Source of the DNA: Ustilaginoidea virens
Lineage: Eukaryota; Ascomycota; Sordariomycetes; Hypocreales; Clavicipitaceae
Direction: 5' to 3'
Assembly: GCF_000687475.1 (NCBI RefSeq)
Contig: NC_057318.1
Span: forward strand, 4,774,001-4,838,000
Length of the DNA: 64,000 bases
In this document: positions 45,904-57,007 of the stretch, in pieces
Layout of the letters: each line of letters starts with the position of its first letter
How positions within the stretch are numbered: the stretch's first letter is position 1
Program-made: the position numbers and the translations under genes
The notes under the pieces: model-generated
The model's database searches: none
What the model saw: the letters and a program-made list of their open reading frames with translations, nothing else
What the model was told of the DNA's origin: nothing

Positions 45904-47471
45904 CCCCACCGTGGCATTTTCCCGCGCTGCTGTTTCCCGAATCCCCCGATTGTTCTTGGGCTCAATTCCCCCGGTGATGCGAGCGATGGAAGCGATGCTC
46001 GCTCACTCTTTTGCATCACATCACGTCTGCAGCGACTGCGGACGACTCTGATCTTCTCTTTTTTCTTTCTTTCTTTTTTTCTTCCCTTTCCCCCCGTTGT
46101 TTGGTCGCCTTCCATTCAGAAAGCTTCAAGAACATGTCACGCGCCCATCAACACACCGAACGGAGCGAGCCATACACGATGCATCGCTTGCTTGGTCTTG
46201 CGTTGCCAATGCTCCGCTCCGCCCGGGTTTTGGTCCGCCTTCAGACGCGGTGCCAGACCAGGTGCTGCCCTGCCCTGCCCGTCTTTTGTTCACATCGGGG
46301 CCCCCGCGGCGCGCCTGTTCTGCAGGCCAACCCCCCCCCTCCTTCCCCCTTCCTCTCCCGCTGCGAGCTGGCTTGGGCACCCCTCCGGGCTGAGCGCTGG
46401 CAGCAGCTGGCTAGCTGCCTGAGGATGACCTCGCTTGCTTGCTTGCTTCGCGGCCCTGCACTGCACTGCACTGCATGCAACTGCCGTCTTTCAAACACGG
46501 CTGAAGCCAAGCAACATCGTGGACATGCCCCATCATTCCCTCCCCGTCTACACCCATCCATCTGTACTCACCTCCACCCATCTGCACCATCTGCACCATC
46601 TGCACCATCTGCACCATCTCCATCTCCACCCATGGCCCGCGACTTTCCCAGTTGCAACCTCGGCGTCGTTTCCCGCGCTAACCCCGGCGCTGCCTAGGCT
46701 GTCGGCCGTCTGAGCACCATCCTCGAGCTGCTGCGCTCCTTCACCCAGGACTACATCCGCCAAACAAACCTCCTCCTGGGCGAGCACACCGCCGAGGGCC
46801 ATGGCGACCTGCTCAGCACCTTTGAGAGCGCCGCCGCCTCCCTCATGATGCCCATCGCCGCCGAGATGGGCCTCCACGTGGAGAAGAAGGAGCGCAAGAA
46901 GCGCACCCACGACCCCAACGCCCCCAAGCGGCCCCTGACGCCCTACTTCCTCTACATGCAGCACGCGCGGTCCATCATCGCCAATGACCTCGGCGCCGAG
47001 GCCCCCAAGGGCGCCGTCCAGGAGGAGGGCCAGCGCCGCTGGGCCAACATGAGCCCGACCGAGAAGAGGGGCTGGAACGCGGCCTACCAGTACAACCTCC
47101 GCCTGTACAACGCCCGCGTCCACTCGTACAAGCACGGCAACCCCAACGCCAAGAACATGTCGGACGAGGAGGCTCTCAAGTACGCCGACGACTACCAGAT
47201 CCCCATGCCGTCCATCAAGGAGGACCCGGCGGCCGAGGCCCCCGTCGACGACCACGACGCCATTGAGGAGCAGCTCCAGGACGAGGCCAAGACGCCCAAG
47301 AAGTCCACGTCCCGCAAGCGCAAGACGGCCACGCCGGCGGCCGACACCACCATCATGGACACGGCCAAGGCCACTCCCGCCAGCCCGGACAAGAAGAGAA
47401 GACGCTCTGCCAAGGCCCTGGAGGACAAGGAGGAGCCCAAAAAGTCGTCCCGCAAGAAGAAGAGCTCCTAG
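45640..47471 (+). CDS. HMG-box chromatin protein (HMO1/NHP10-like)
   Basis: Exons 45640-45804 and 46698-47471 give 312 residues. The 893-bp intron has a GTAAGT donor and CCTAG acceptor in phase 0, joining LRVRDS to AVGRLSTILELLRSFTQDYI. Residues 45-115 form a helical region seen in fungal relatives. The HMG box is at about 127-200 (DPNAPKRPLTPYFLYMQHAR, WANMSPTEKRGWN). The C terminus has Lys/Arg clusters (KKSTSRKRKT, KKRRRSAK, SRKKKSS) that should serve as nuclear signals and DNA contacts. HMG-box proteins of this type bind and bend DNA and act in chromatin remodelling or rDNA/ribosomal gene control. The exact orthologue (Hmo1, Nhp10 or Aspergillus HmbC) cannot be settled by eye. Confidence 0.85.
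45858..45900. repeat. (TC)n microsatellite inside HMG-gene intron
   Basis: About twenty TC units near the 5' end of the 893-bp intron. Confidence 0.93.
46575..46633. repeat. CACCATCTG nonamer repeat inside HMG-gene intron
   Basis: Five CACCATCTG-type units about 70-120 bases before the intron's 3' splice site. Confidence 0.88.
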
Positions 47472-48621
47472 GCCTTGAAAATCAACCTTGTTATCCCCCC
47501 CCCTCCCTTTTCCCCTCTTCTTGCTGCTGCGCCTGCGTGCACAGTGTATATCAACGAATCCACGCTCTCTGCCCCCCGGATCTCTTGCCCATTTGCACGT
47601 CAATGGCCGCCCCTTGCCCTCGTCGGGGAGGAGCTTTGACGCGTTGAGTTTTTCCAGCCATGAACAAGACTTTTTTTTTTCTTCAACTCTCTTCCGCCCC
47701 ATCTCCATCGCTCCGATACAGAAGGCCATGATACCTAGTCATGTTCAGGACCACTCCCCCCCCCTTTTTCCCCCTCCTTGCCTCTTGTCGCACCATCTTG
47801 TGCGCCCTCCCCCACAAGTTGCCGACCGTCTTGGTTTGCTTTTTTGAATCAGTGGCTGGTTCTGTTACTAAAAATTGCGTCTCGGAGCGCGGGTCGTTTT
47901 TCTTTTTCTTCCTTGTTGCTTCTTGATTGTTGTTCCTTTCCTTTTCGTGTTTCCCCCTCTTTTCTGTCTTGATGACCAGGTTCTCTTGGCCGGGACACAA
48001 CGGAACAAAGTCCCATCAAACGGGAAAGAAAGTCCGCCCGGCATTCGTGTTTTCCTGGCGGTACCAGGAGGGATTGCTCAGCCGCAAATGGCATTTGCCC
48101 GCCGACGCGCCGGGGCTCTTTGCGCTTGTCGCATCTGTCCGTGTCCGTGTCCGTGTCCGTGTTTTTTTTTATAGGGCGGGCCTGTATTTACGCATTTTTT
48201 TTTTTTTTTTTGCGATGCCGTAATGAGAGCAAACGATTCTACTGCAGCCACGACTCGTCGCATTTGCTGTCTCTGCGATCTTCCTGCGCCGACGTGCGCG
48301 CCGGATTCTGACTGCGTCACTGTATGCGGAGTGCTGCGAGAGGGAAGGCCGAGGGTCGAAGGACGTGAGATGGAATGGATGGTTCGGGTGTTGATGTGTA
48401 TGTCAGTCCTGTACCAACGTGCCGTTCGCGCACATCCATCGTAGGCATCTAGGAGCTTGCGAAACCAAGGACCAGAAAGAAAAGCCCCATGGTTCAGTAT
48501 TCCCGACTGTCCCGTACATGTTCAATCCCTACACGCAACACGCCACACCCCAAGGTTTCCCCCCATCAGATAGACATCTGCATGTCCCTATCCAAAGCTG
48601 CAACCACACCAGCACAACCTC
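47472..48621. other. Convergent 3' spacer
   Basis: Tail-to-tail region between the HMG gene and urease: pyrimidine-rich tracts, a TGTCCG hexamer repeat at about 48136-48160 and a 16-T run at about 48197-48212. No gene is recognised. Confidence 0.7.
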
Positions 48622-51600
48622 TCAGTATATATACCAGGTCTGAGCAAGCGGCAGCTCGTCGGCGGGCTCGGCAGCGCACACCTTGCCGTCCGCCTCGACG
48701 ACGTACGTCTCCGGATCGACCTTCATCTTGGGCGTCGCGTCGTTGAGCCGCATGTCCTTCTTGCCGATGCCTCTGCAGTTGCGGACGGCTTCGACCCGGC
48801 TGCGCAGGCCGTACGACGCCGCTGCGCCCGAGGACACGCAGGCCTGCGAGACGAAGAGCACCTTGGACGACGGCACCAGAGGCGCGTACATGGGCCGGCC
48901 GACGGTCGGCTGGACGGTGGGGATGGAGCCGTTTGCGTCGCCCTGTTTTATTTATTTAGTTTATTTTTTTTTTTCATATTTTTATTTTTATTTTTTTGCG
49001 TGGCAGGCGTGAGGAAATGAGCACTAAAAGAGACATGGAGAGGACGGGGGCGGCGGTTGCATAAGGAATTTGTCCGCGTCCCCTTGAGGCTGGGACGGCG
49101 CAGCAGCAGCAGCAGCACTCACCATTTGCGCCCACGCAATCAAGCCGGCCTTGAGCACCATGGACGGCTTCGTGCCGAACCACGCGGGATCCCACACCAC
49201 CAGGTCGGCCAGCTTGCCCACCTCGACGCTGCCCACCAGGTGCGCGAAGCCCTGCGCCAGGGCCGGGTTGATGGTGTACTTGCTCACGTACCGCCTCACG
49301 CGGAAGTTGTCCGCCCGCGTGCCCTCGTCCTCGGGCAGCCTCCCCCGCTGGAGCCTGTTCTTGTGCGCCGTGTTCCACGTCCGCAGGACGACCTCGCCGC
49401 AGCGCCCCATGGCCTGGGAGTCGGAGCTCATGATGCTGATGGCGCCCATGTCCTGGAGCACGTCCTCGGCGGCAATCGTCTCGGCGCGGATGCGCGACTC
49501 GGCAAAGGCCACGTCCTCGGGGATGTCCCTCGACAGGTGGTGGCACACCATGAGCATGTCGAGGTGCTCGTCCAGCGTGTTCCTGGTGAACGGGCGGGTG
49601 GGGTTGGTCGAGGCCGGCAGCACGTTGGGGAGCTCCACGACGGAGATGATGTCCGGGGCGTGGCCGCCGCCGGCCCCCTCGGTGTGGTACGTGTGGATGG
49701 TGCGGCCCTTGAAGGCGGCCGTCGTCTGCTCGACAAAGCCCGACTCGTTGAGCGTGTCGGTGTGGATGCAGCACTGGACGTCGAGCTCGTCGCAGACGGC
49801 GAGGCACGAGTCGATGGCGGCCGGGGTGGCGCCCCAGTCCTCGTGGATCTTGAGGCCGCATGCCCCGGCCGCAATCTGCTCGCGGAGCGCGTCGGTCGAC
49901 GAGTCGCACCCTTTGCCTGTGAGGCCGACGTTGAGGGGGAGGGCGTCGCAGGCTTGGAGCATCTGGCGAATGTGGTTCTTGCCGGGGGTGCAGGTGGTGG
50001 CCTTGGAGCCGGCGCTGCCAACAGATGAGTCAACGAGAGAGCTATTGCAGAGACGAGAGGAGACAAGGAAGACAAGGCGAGAGAAGACAAGGCGAGAGAC
50101 GCCGGCGTCAGGTCAGGGTCCAAAAGCGGGATGAAGCAGAAAAACAAGACTAAAAATCAACACCAACCTCGGACCCGTTCCGCCGCCCAGAAAGGTGGTT
50201 ATTCCCGACGCCAAGGCCTCGTTTGCCTGCTGGGGGCAAATGTAATGGATATGCGAGTCAATGCCGCCAGCCGTGATAATCTTGCCCTCGCCAGCCACCA
50301 CGTCGGTGCAACTGCCCACCACCATGTTCGGCGTCACCCCATCCATGAAGTCGGGGCTGCCCGCTTTGCCGATGCCGACGATGATGCCGTCCTTGACGCC
50401 AATGTCCGCCTTGTAGATGCCGGACCAGTCCACGATGAGGGCATTCGTCACCACCGTGTCCAGCGACTCGGCGTCGGACCGGCCGGCAGCCTGGCCCATG
50501 CCTTCCCGCAGCGTCTTGCCGCCGCCAAACTTGCACTCGTCCCCGTAAGAGGTCATGTCGCGCTCGACCTCGATCCAGAGCTCCGTGTTCCCCAGGCGCA
50601 CCAGGTCGCCAGTCGTGGGTCCGAACATGGTCGCGTAGGCGGCCCGGTCCATCTGGAGCACGTCGATGTGAGCGCCGTCGCCTCTGGCATCCAGCCGCGA
50701 GCCCCGGACCTCGGCGACATGGGCAAACCCGGCCGCCTGCAGGTTGGAAACAATCTCCTTGGCGCGCCCGAGCTCGACCAGGCCAGAGGCCACGTTGTTG
50801 CCCCCTCGAATGACCCTTCCGCCTCCGATTTCCACGAGCGTCACCGTCTTGCTGTCTCCAGGCTCAAAGCGCACCGACGTGCCGGCGGCGATGTCGAGGC
50901 GGTACCCGTACGACCTCTCGCGGTCGAATTCAAGCTGCGGATTGGCCTCGATGAAGTGGTAGTGCGAGCCTACCTGGATGGGACGGTCGCCCTTGCTCGT
51001 CACCCTGAGGCGTATCCTCTTGCGGTTCTGGTTCAGCGCAAGCATGCCCTTGACGGCCACGACGGCGCCGGGCTGCTTGTGCACGAGGTATTCCGAGTCT
51101 GGGGGCAACGGGAAAGCCTCATTGTCCGGTATGGGGAGGAAACTGCCGTACAAGGCGCGACGGAGGTCGCCGTCGTCGGTGGCGATGGGATTATGGACGG
51201 TCACGAGATACGTTCCCATGGGGAAAGTCCCCTCTACCTGGATCTCGCGAAGGGTCGCACACACGGCCGGCAGTACGTGACGGCGACCCAGCATGGTGGC
51301 GCCGAGTTTCATGAGATCCGAGACGGTGTGGTTGCCATCGCGGATAAGCTCGTGGAGATTATTCGCAATGAGGGCCTGAGAGTGAAGGAGGAACAGCGAC
51401 CGAATCCTCGCAGCATCAGCTTTTTGCGTCCAGTTGTTGCCTGTTGCACTTGTTCCAAAGCCTGTTCAGGCACAGCCAACGGGAAAGGGAGATTGCTCAG
51501 TCGACCCAGCAGCAAGAAGCGTGAGCTAGATGGGAGAGAAAAAGGGGCCAAGTTGGGCAAAGGGATGGGGGAAAAAAAAATGAGTCTCGCCATACCGTGG

Positions 51601-51846
51601 CTTCAGAATGGTTCAGACGAACGCCTCGCGCGAGTCTTCGCTGAGCTAGAAGACCAAGCTCGGAGATGACAAGCTTATCGAGCTGGAGAGCAAGTCAGAC
51701 AAGGCGTGCGAGCTGGAGAGAGAGTGTGTGTTGGACGGGGGGAGGAGGACGATAAGCGGAAGCCCTGCTGGTTGTAGTTTTGCGGCTTCTTGTTCGTCGT
51801 CAAGTTGAGGCTTGGGGCGACTCACTTCTTTGGGCGAAAGGTGCAT
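48622..51846 (-). CDS. ure1: Urease (nickel-dependent urea amidohydrolase)
   Basis: Five exons (complement): 51846-51826, 51682-51596, 51375-50168, 50014-49123 and 48942-48622; introns of 143, 220, 153 and 180 bp; 842 residues, the normal size for fungal single-chain urease. It hydrolyses urea to ammonia and carbamate in the cytosol after nickel loading by accessory proteins. The gamma-like part ([23 protein letters not shown]), beta-like part ([17 protein letters not shown]) and alpha part (from about 279) occur in order. Nickel and catalytic residues are present: HIH in [14 protein letters not shown], the carbamylated Lys in [33 protein letters not shown] and the flap Cys-His in [14 protein letters not shown]. 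Exon 1 encodes only seven codons, but both its ends are good splice/start sites and the joined N terminus matches the family. GATA-type sites lie upstream. Confidence 0.96.
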
Positions 51847-51928
51847 CGTGGCTAGACCTCCGGAGGTTCAGGAGCTCGGCAAGGCTATCGAGGCATGGCG
51901 TGGACTTGATGACCAGTCCAAGGAGCGC

Positions 51929-51976
51929 GGCAGCAAGACGGCAAGACAGCAAGACAGCAAGACAGCAAGACAGGAC
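51929..51976. repeat. GCAAGACA octamer tandem repeat
   Basis: Five to six 8-base units, 85-130 bases upstream of the urease ATG and so probably in its leader or core promoter. Confidence 0.9.
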
Positions 51977-52184
51977 GACCAGGAAAGGGAGGGGAGGCCT
52001 GGATACACAAGACGAGGCGGTTTCGGCGCGACCAGTCAGCCGTCCAAGAACGCTGGCGGCCATCATTGATCGCTCCCGAGACGACCCGAGGCATCGCATT
52101 CGCCCGGCACTTGCCATGACCAAAGCAGCTCAGCGCCCCGGTTGTCGGAGATAGCGCGCAGCCCTGGCGCGGCATGGGAACAAC

Positions 52185-52425
52185 GATAAGCGTCGGGACA
52201 GGTCTGCTCCTGCTCAAATCAAACCCCCCCAGCTCCTTCCCCCCGTCGTATAGATAAAGGCGGGTGGGGCCCCAAACACGGCCTGCCATTGGCGGCGGAT
52301 AAGGAAAGCCAAGGTGCCAGGGCGGCAGTTCCAGTTCCCCAGTCTTGGCATTGCACCAATGCGATGCGTGAGTAGGTAGCCCTGTGGAGTCGCGGAGGAA
52401 TTGCTGATCTACAATCTACGATAAG
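52185..52425. promoter_or_regulatory. Cluster of GATA-factor sites upstream of urease
   Basis: GATAAG at 52185-52190, 52298-52303 and 52420-52425 and GATAAA at 52253-52258 lie 340-580 bases before the urease ATG; another GATAAG is in intron 1 (51751). AreA/NIT2-type GATA activators bind HGATAR and commonly drive nitrogen-scavenging genes. The sites are seen; their use is inferred. Confidence 0.45.
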
Positions 52426-53034
52426 ACTGGCACGAGCTTGGGCTTCTGCACGTGCAGCTCGCCAAGGCTCAGGCAGGAGCAGACGCACGTGACACCAGCA
52501 CCTTTATGCCGTTGACCTTGCATTCAGTTTTGTCGTCACCTACCAGCAGCCAACCAGCAGCCAACCAGCAACCTTGTTTGCTTTGCTCGTCCCGTTCGAA
52601 TGTTGGCAAATTAAAATCGAGTCACGACGCTTGCCTTCTTTCGCGCTTTCATGCTTTATTCTTCTCTTCTTTTCTTCAAGCACATTCACAAGTCAATCGC
52701 GCAAACGGAAACTCCCCTGCTGTTGGCTGCAGCACGCCTATCCCCCCCCAAACGCCTTCAAAGTCCAGTGACCCCCCCTCCCAGCAAAACAAATCAAACA
52801 GCCAGTTCATCTGTTTTTTGTGTTTTTACATCTCACCGTGCAATTCACCAGCCGTGAGCCCGCCCGCCGGTCCATGCCTAAATATATGCCAATGATCCAA
52901 CTCCCATACACTGACGGCTCCAACCTGTCATGTACAACTACCGTCGTCATCATGGAAACCCGTCCTGTGCCATCCGGTCTTACCTTCCGAGTATGTATTC
53001 GCAATTGTATTCATCTCATCATGCTGCAAGCGTC

Positions 53035-55085
53035 TCATTCTTCCTCAACCTCTTCGTCCCACTGTTCCTTTTCCCGTTTTATCAGGTCCGCCATGTCGGA
53101 ATGCTTGAAGATGGAACTGTCGGGGTCTGACTGTCGTGGAACCTTGTTCAAGTTCTCGTCGTCAAAGACCGATCCTATCGTGTCAATCCATCGCCTTCGT
53201 CGTTCCATCAAGGTCTTGGTCTGATCTCCAATGCCCGGTCGCGCCGTGCCTGCAGCGCCGCCCACAAAGTGGCTGCCTCCGCCCACGCCGCCTGGTCGTT
53301 TGGTCTTCTTGCTCTTGCCCATTGTGCGGGTGCGCTTCAGATAGGCCGCCTGGACCTGGGAGTCGAGGTCCTCGAGAATGGACTGATACTCCTGATTCGC
53401 CATCCTCTCACGCACCAGATCTGTCAGTCGAGCTTTGCGGGCACCGTTGATGAGCATCTGCTCCTTCAGCCGTGATTGCAGAAGCCGCAGCCTGCCGGCA
53501 ACCTCATCATCGTAATGCCCTTCGTATTCACTCTCGAAACCTTCTTGAGGAAGAAACCCGATGTGCCTCAATTCTTGCTTGAGCCGTTCGTCAACCTGCG
53601 CGTATTCGAGTTTTGGATGTGTTGCCTTCTTCCATGCTTCCGTGCATGACTCGCTCATGTACGTAGCCGGCGGGTGCGGATTTGATGATTTATCGTCTCC
53701 GTTCTGCTGATGCCCATCTCCATTGACGTCGCCATTCAGGGAAACGTCGCCATTAGTCATACCCATCGTGGTTGGTTTATCTTCTGACCCCTGCAATCGA
53801 CTTTCCGGCCGAAGTAGTTGAAGCAGTCGTGAGGCCAACGGTCCTATTGACAAGGCGTCTGTCTCGCCAATGCTGTCGCTCATGTTGTCTATGCTTCCCC
53901 TTGGTTGATTCGGAGCGAGCTTTTCGCGTCCTTGTTGAGGAGAGTCGATGGACATGGCGCCGTCCTCTTCGGCCCAGATCTCAGTATAGTGTCTCTTGCC
54001 TCGCTTGGGCATGACAAACGGCGTAACCCGGTCCCCTCTTTCGCGCAGAAAAGCCAGGTCTTCCTCGGAAAAGGGCCTGAAGTACGGGTCAATGTATGTG
54101 GAAAACGTTGAAAAGTTGATCTGGCTGGTGGGCTTTGCGCTGCTGAAGTCGTGATCCGGCGGATCACCCGCAATGAGGTCCGCCAGATCGCTTTTGGGAT
54201 AGACCGCCACAGAGTAAATCTCCTTCTTTTCTTCGTCGGACATGCCTTCCCGAACGGGCAGGATTTCGTACACTGTCGGATCGGGAAACGTCGACGGATC
54301 TTCACCAAATGTTTGCGCCGCAGGCATCTGCCGTTTCGGAGGAGCACCCTCGTCTTCAGAACTTGATTCTTCACCATCCTCTCCATCCTCCTTGTCCTTG
54401 CCAGCATCTTTAACCTTCTTGTCTACATCCATTGTCGAAGGGGAACCTGCCGCGACCGGCGATAAGGATGAGCTCGCTGAATCTACCCGAGACAGCTTGC
54501 GCTTGACGCCTTTTGCCGGAGATGACTGATCTGTACGGTTAAATTGTCAAACAAAAAACCCCACTAATGAATTCTTGCCCAAGTTTTGGAGATGATTTGT
54601 AGACCAAGCCAACATTGAGGCAGGGGGGGGGGAAGACTTTTCTGAAGTGCCCTACCTTCTTGCGCTTGGGATTCAGAAGCCTTTTTCTTCTTGTGCTTGG
54701 ATCTTTTCCCTTCTTGTTCGCCATCAGCACGCATGTCGTAGTCATCGGGCCTCTTTTTCCGCTCGTCGGCGAGATGTCGCATGCCTCGGTCGTAAAATGT
54801 GGATCGCTTCTCCATAATGTTGACCAAGTTCTTGAGCTTCTCCAGCATCACATCGACACTCTTCGAGTCCGGGACTGTCGCATTTACAGCGCTATGGTCA
54901 ACCAGATCATCGTAGCTCAGGTTCTTGAAGAGAATGACCCGAGTATTGAGATAGTCTGGATCGTAGAACTCTTGAGGAGGTAAGCTGGTGGGCGGTGCCG
55001 GAGCAGGTGTAGAGTTCCGGCTCTGTTTCGGCATCGCGGCCGTGTTCTTCTTGCCCGAGCCGGCGTGGCTTGATCCAGGAGCCAT
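53035..55085 (-). CDS. NGG1: SAGA/ADA histone acetyltransferase complex subunit Ngg1/Ada3
   Basis: Exons (complement) 55085-54656 and 54530-53035, with a 125-bp intron (GTAGGG/TACAG), give 641 residues. Ada3 links Gcn5 and Ada2 in the HAT module of SAGA and related complexes in the nucleus. The N terminus ([21 protein letters not shown]) and a Lys-rich segment (KRSKHKKKK) come first. A long acidic/serine-rich linker ([15 protein letters not shown]) follows, then a middle conserved region ([23 protein letters not shown]) and the C-terminal Ada3 domain at about 460-600 ([38 protein letters not shown]). The C terminus is very acidic. Length is close to that of other fungal Ngg1 proteins. Identity is strong from the Ada3 domain. 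Confidence 0.9.
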
Positions 55086-57007
55086 GCTAGGCAGGGGAAA
55101 AAAGCTACTTCAATCAAAATCGCATAGATGGAGTCGATGCGATGAAAGCGTCTGCTGGAGGACTACTCTAGTCACCGTGGATCGTCTTCATTGCCGTATT
55201 CGTCTTGTTGGTTATCGCGAGGTGCGCGGCTTTCCCTTGTGAGGTAAGAAGGCTTGGGACCAACGCGGACCCGGAAGAACGATATTCCAGGAACCGACTT
55301 GACTTGTGACTTTGTGAGTGCCGATTTCGTGCCATTACTGTGTATTATGATTGGTCAGCGAGGGGACGCCATGTACTGCGGAGTGCTCCATAAGTCGAAC
55401 TTGACGCTTATTGCCGAGGCGGCTGTGACGGTGAGAACTTAATGCTGGGCGGTGAAATTAATGGGGACTTGGGAGAACATATTTGCACCAAAGAATCAGA
55501 CAAAGGAGAGACGGGTCCTGAAGTGTTGCGACGACGCTTGTCAGTGGGTGGGCATCGCAAGAGGCTGGGGGGCTGAGGTCAACATTGATTGCGTATGGCG
55601 GTAACGGCAGGCAATTCGATGACCCAGCCTGGCGCCGTTTGGCCACCCCATCTCGACATCTCGACAGTAACTCTCCAGTTCCTCTACCAACACGATGCAA
55701 TGCCTTCACGTGTCAAAGACCAGAGACAGAGACCAGACTGAGCCTGTCATCCCCGTCTGAATTCAGGAGCATCATCAGCCCAGTCTATATGCTGCTGACC
55801 TTTTTCCCCCTCTCTTTCAATGGTGACTTTCCGTTTTCTGCACCCGTATCCAACCTAGCACCGTGGAGGGAGAGCTGGGCGAGACGTGTCTGAAAGCGGA
55901 TGCCCTTGGCTGCGCGCATCTATGTTTTAGAAAAAGGGGTACTCCGTACTGCTGGCTAATGTGACGATGCAGATGCTGGATTGGACATCCACACGTTCCC
56001 TTCCCCAGAACTAGTTGAGAACCGAGGAAAAGATTGCCATGGCCAGGCTCTCATCGACCGGACTGACCCCCGAGTACATTCATGATACGACATGCGGAGT
56101 ACAGGAACCCAAGAAGCCCTTGTTTCCCATCGTCACGAGCACGAGCCTCTGCCCCTCAAGTCGATTGGCCCGCTCTTCAGATGCTGCATGCCAGACAGAA
56201 TGGTTTGCCGTGTCCAAAAGATTGAAATCCGTCACATCAGGGGCCTGGTTCTTGCAACAAGTTACCGCCAGCCCAAGCCTTCTTGAGGCGCACGTTGCTC
56301 CAACCTACCATGTGCCTGAGCCATTGGCCCACCATCGCCCAGCGGCCCCCAGCCCCGTCCGACCCGCTCGGCCGCCTCAAAGCCCGGGATGATTCTCCGA
56401 TCTCATCTGATTGGGGCTGACTGTTGAAATTGTTGATTCAAGCCAGTTCGGAAGTCCAAAATGAGAACTCGTCGCTTTCACCCCGAGTTGCTTAGCCAAG
56501 GCCCGGTACCAAGCACAGTTACGTTGGCCCTCATCCAACGTCAAAACTGGCAATAATCGACGCGGAGACGCCCTCGATGCTCATGTACTAGTGTCTTCTT
56601 CCAGCTCTTGTCCTACTCTACCCGCCAATCATGTCCTGTTGGTCTGCGGATACCGGTGCCCTCAGAATCGTTCCTCGTATACAACTCTGTTTGGGTTTAT
56701 GCCCTTGGAAAGAATAGGACACTTGTACGTGTATGTGCCGAGTGTACTTTCCAATCGGATGAGTCCAATGCACCACTCCAGGAGTGGGTGTAAATATAGG
56801 TAGTGTTGGAACAATGTCTTGGTCATTATATATACATCCCTTGCCAGTTCCCCTGGTGCTTTATTTCTTCCTTATCTCAATCTACCTTGTGTCACTCTAC
56901 ACGTCTTTGACCGCCTCGAACCCTACACTGCCCCAATTGTTCAGCAACCTTGTGAGCTGGTCAATTCCTTCCTCTGTTCTCGTGTACTTGTACAATGCGA
57001 GAGTACC
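55086..57007. other. Divergent promoter region of NGG1 and BTA1
   Basis: A 1.9-kb head-to-head spacer with one TACTCCGTA 9-mer (55940). Several short ATG-started frames occur (such as 56015-56392), but none resembles a known family. The last 180 bases before BTA1 are pyrimidine-rich leader-like sequence. Confidence 0.6.
56827..56834 (+). promoter_or_regulatory. TATA box candidate for BTA1
   Basis: TATATATA lies about 175 bases before the proposed BTA1 start codon and just before a C/T-rich stretch, the expected spacing for a fungal core promoter. Confidence 0.4.

Larger units (their letters stand above)
51847..53034. other. Urease upstream region / 3' flank of Ngg1 gene
   Basis: About 1.2 kb containing a GCAAGACA octamer repeat directly upstream of urease, four GATA motifs and a pyrimidine-rich region. 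No gene is recognised. Confidence 0.7.

Noticed and set aside
44881..46422. 513-codon frame spanning the HMG gene's first exon and intron
   Set aside because: Runs through the TC microsatellite and contradicts the well-supported splice donor at 45805.
50131..51669. 512-codon plus-strand frame
   Set aside because: Antisense to urease.
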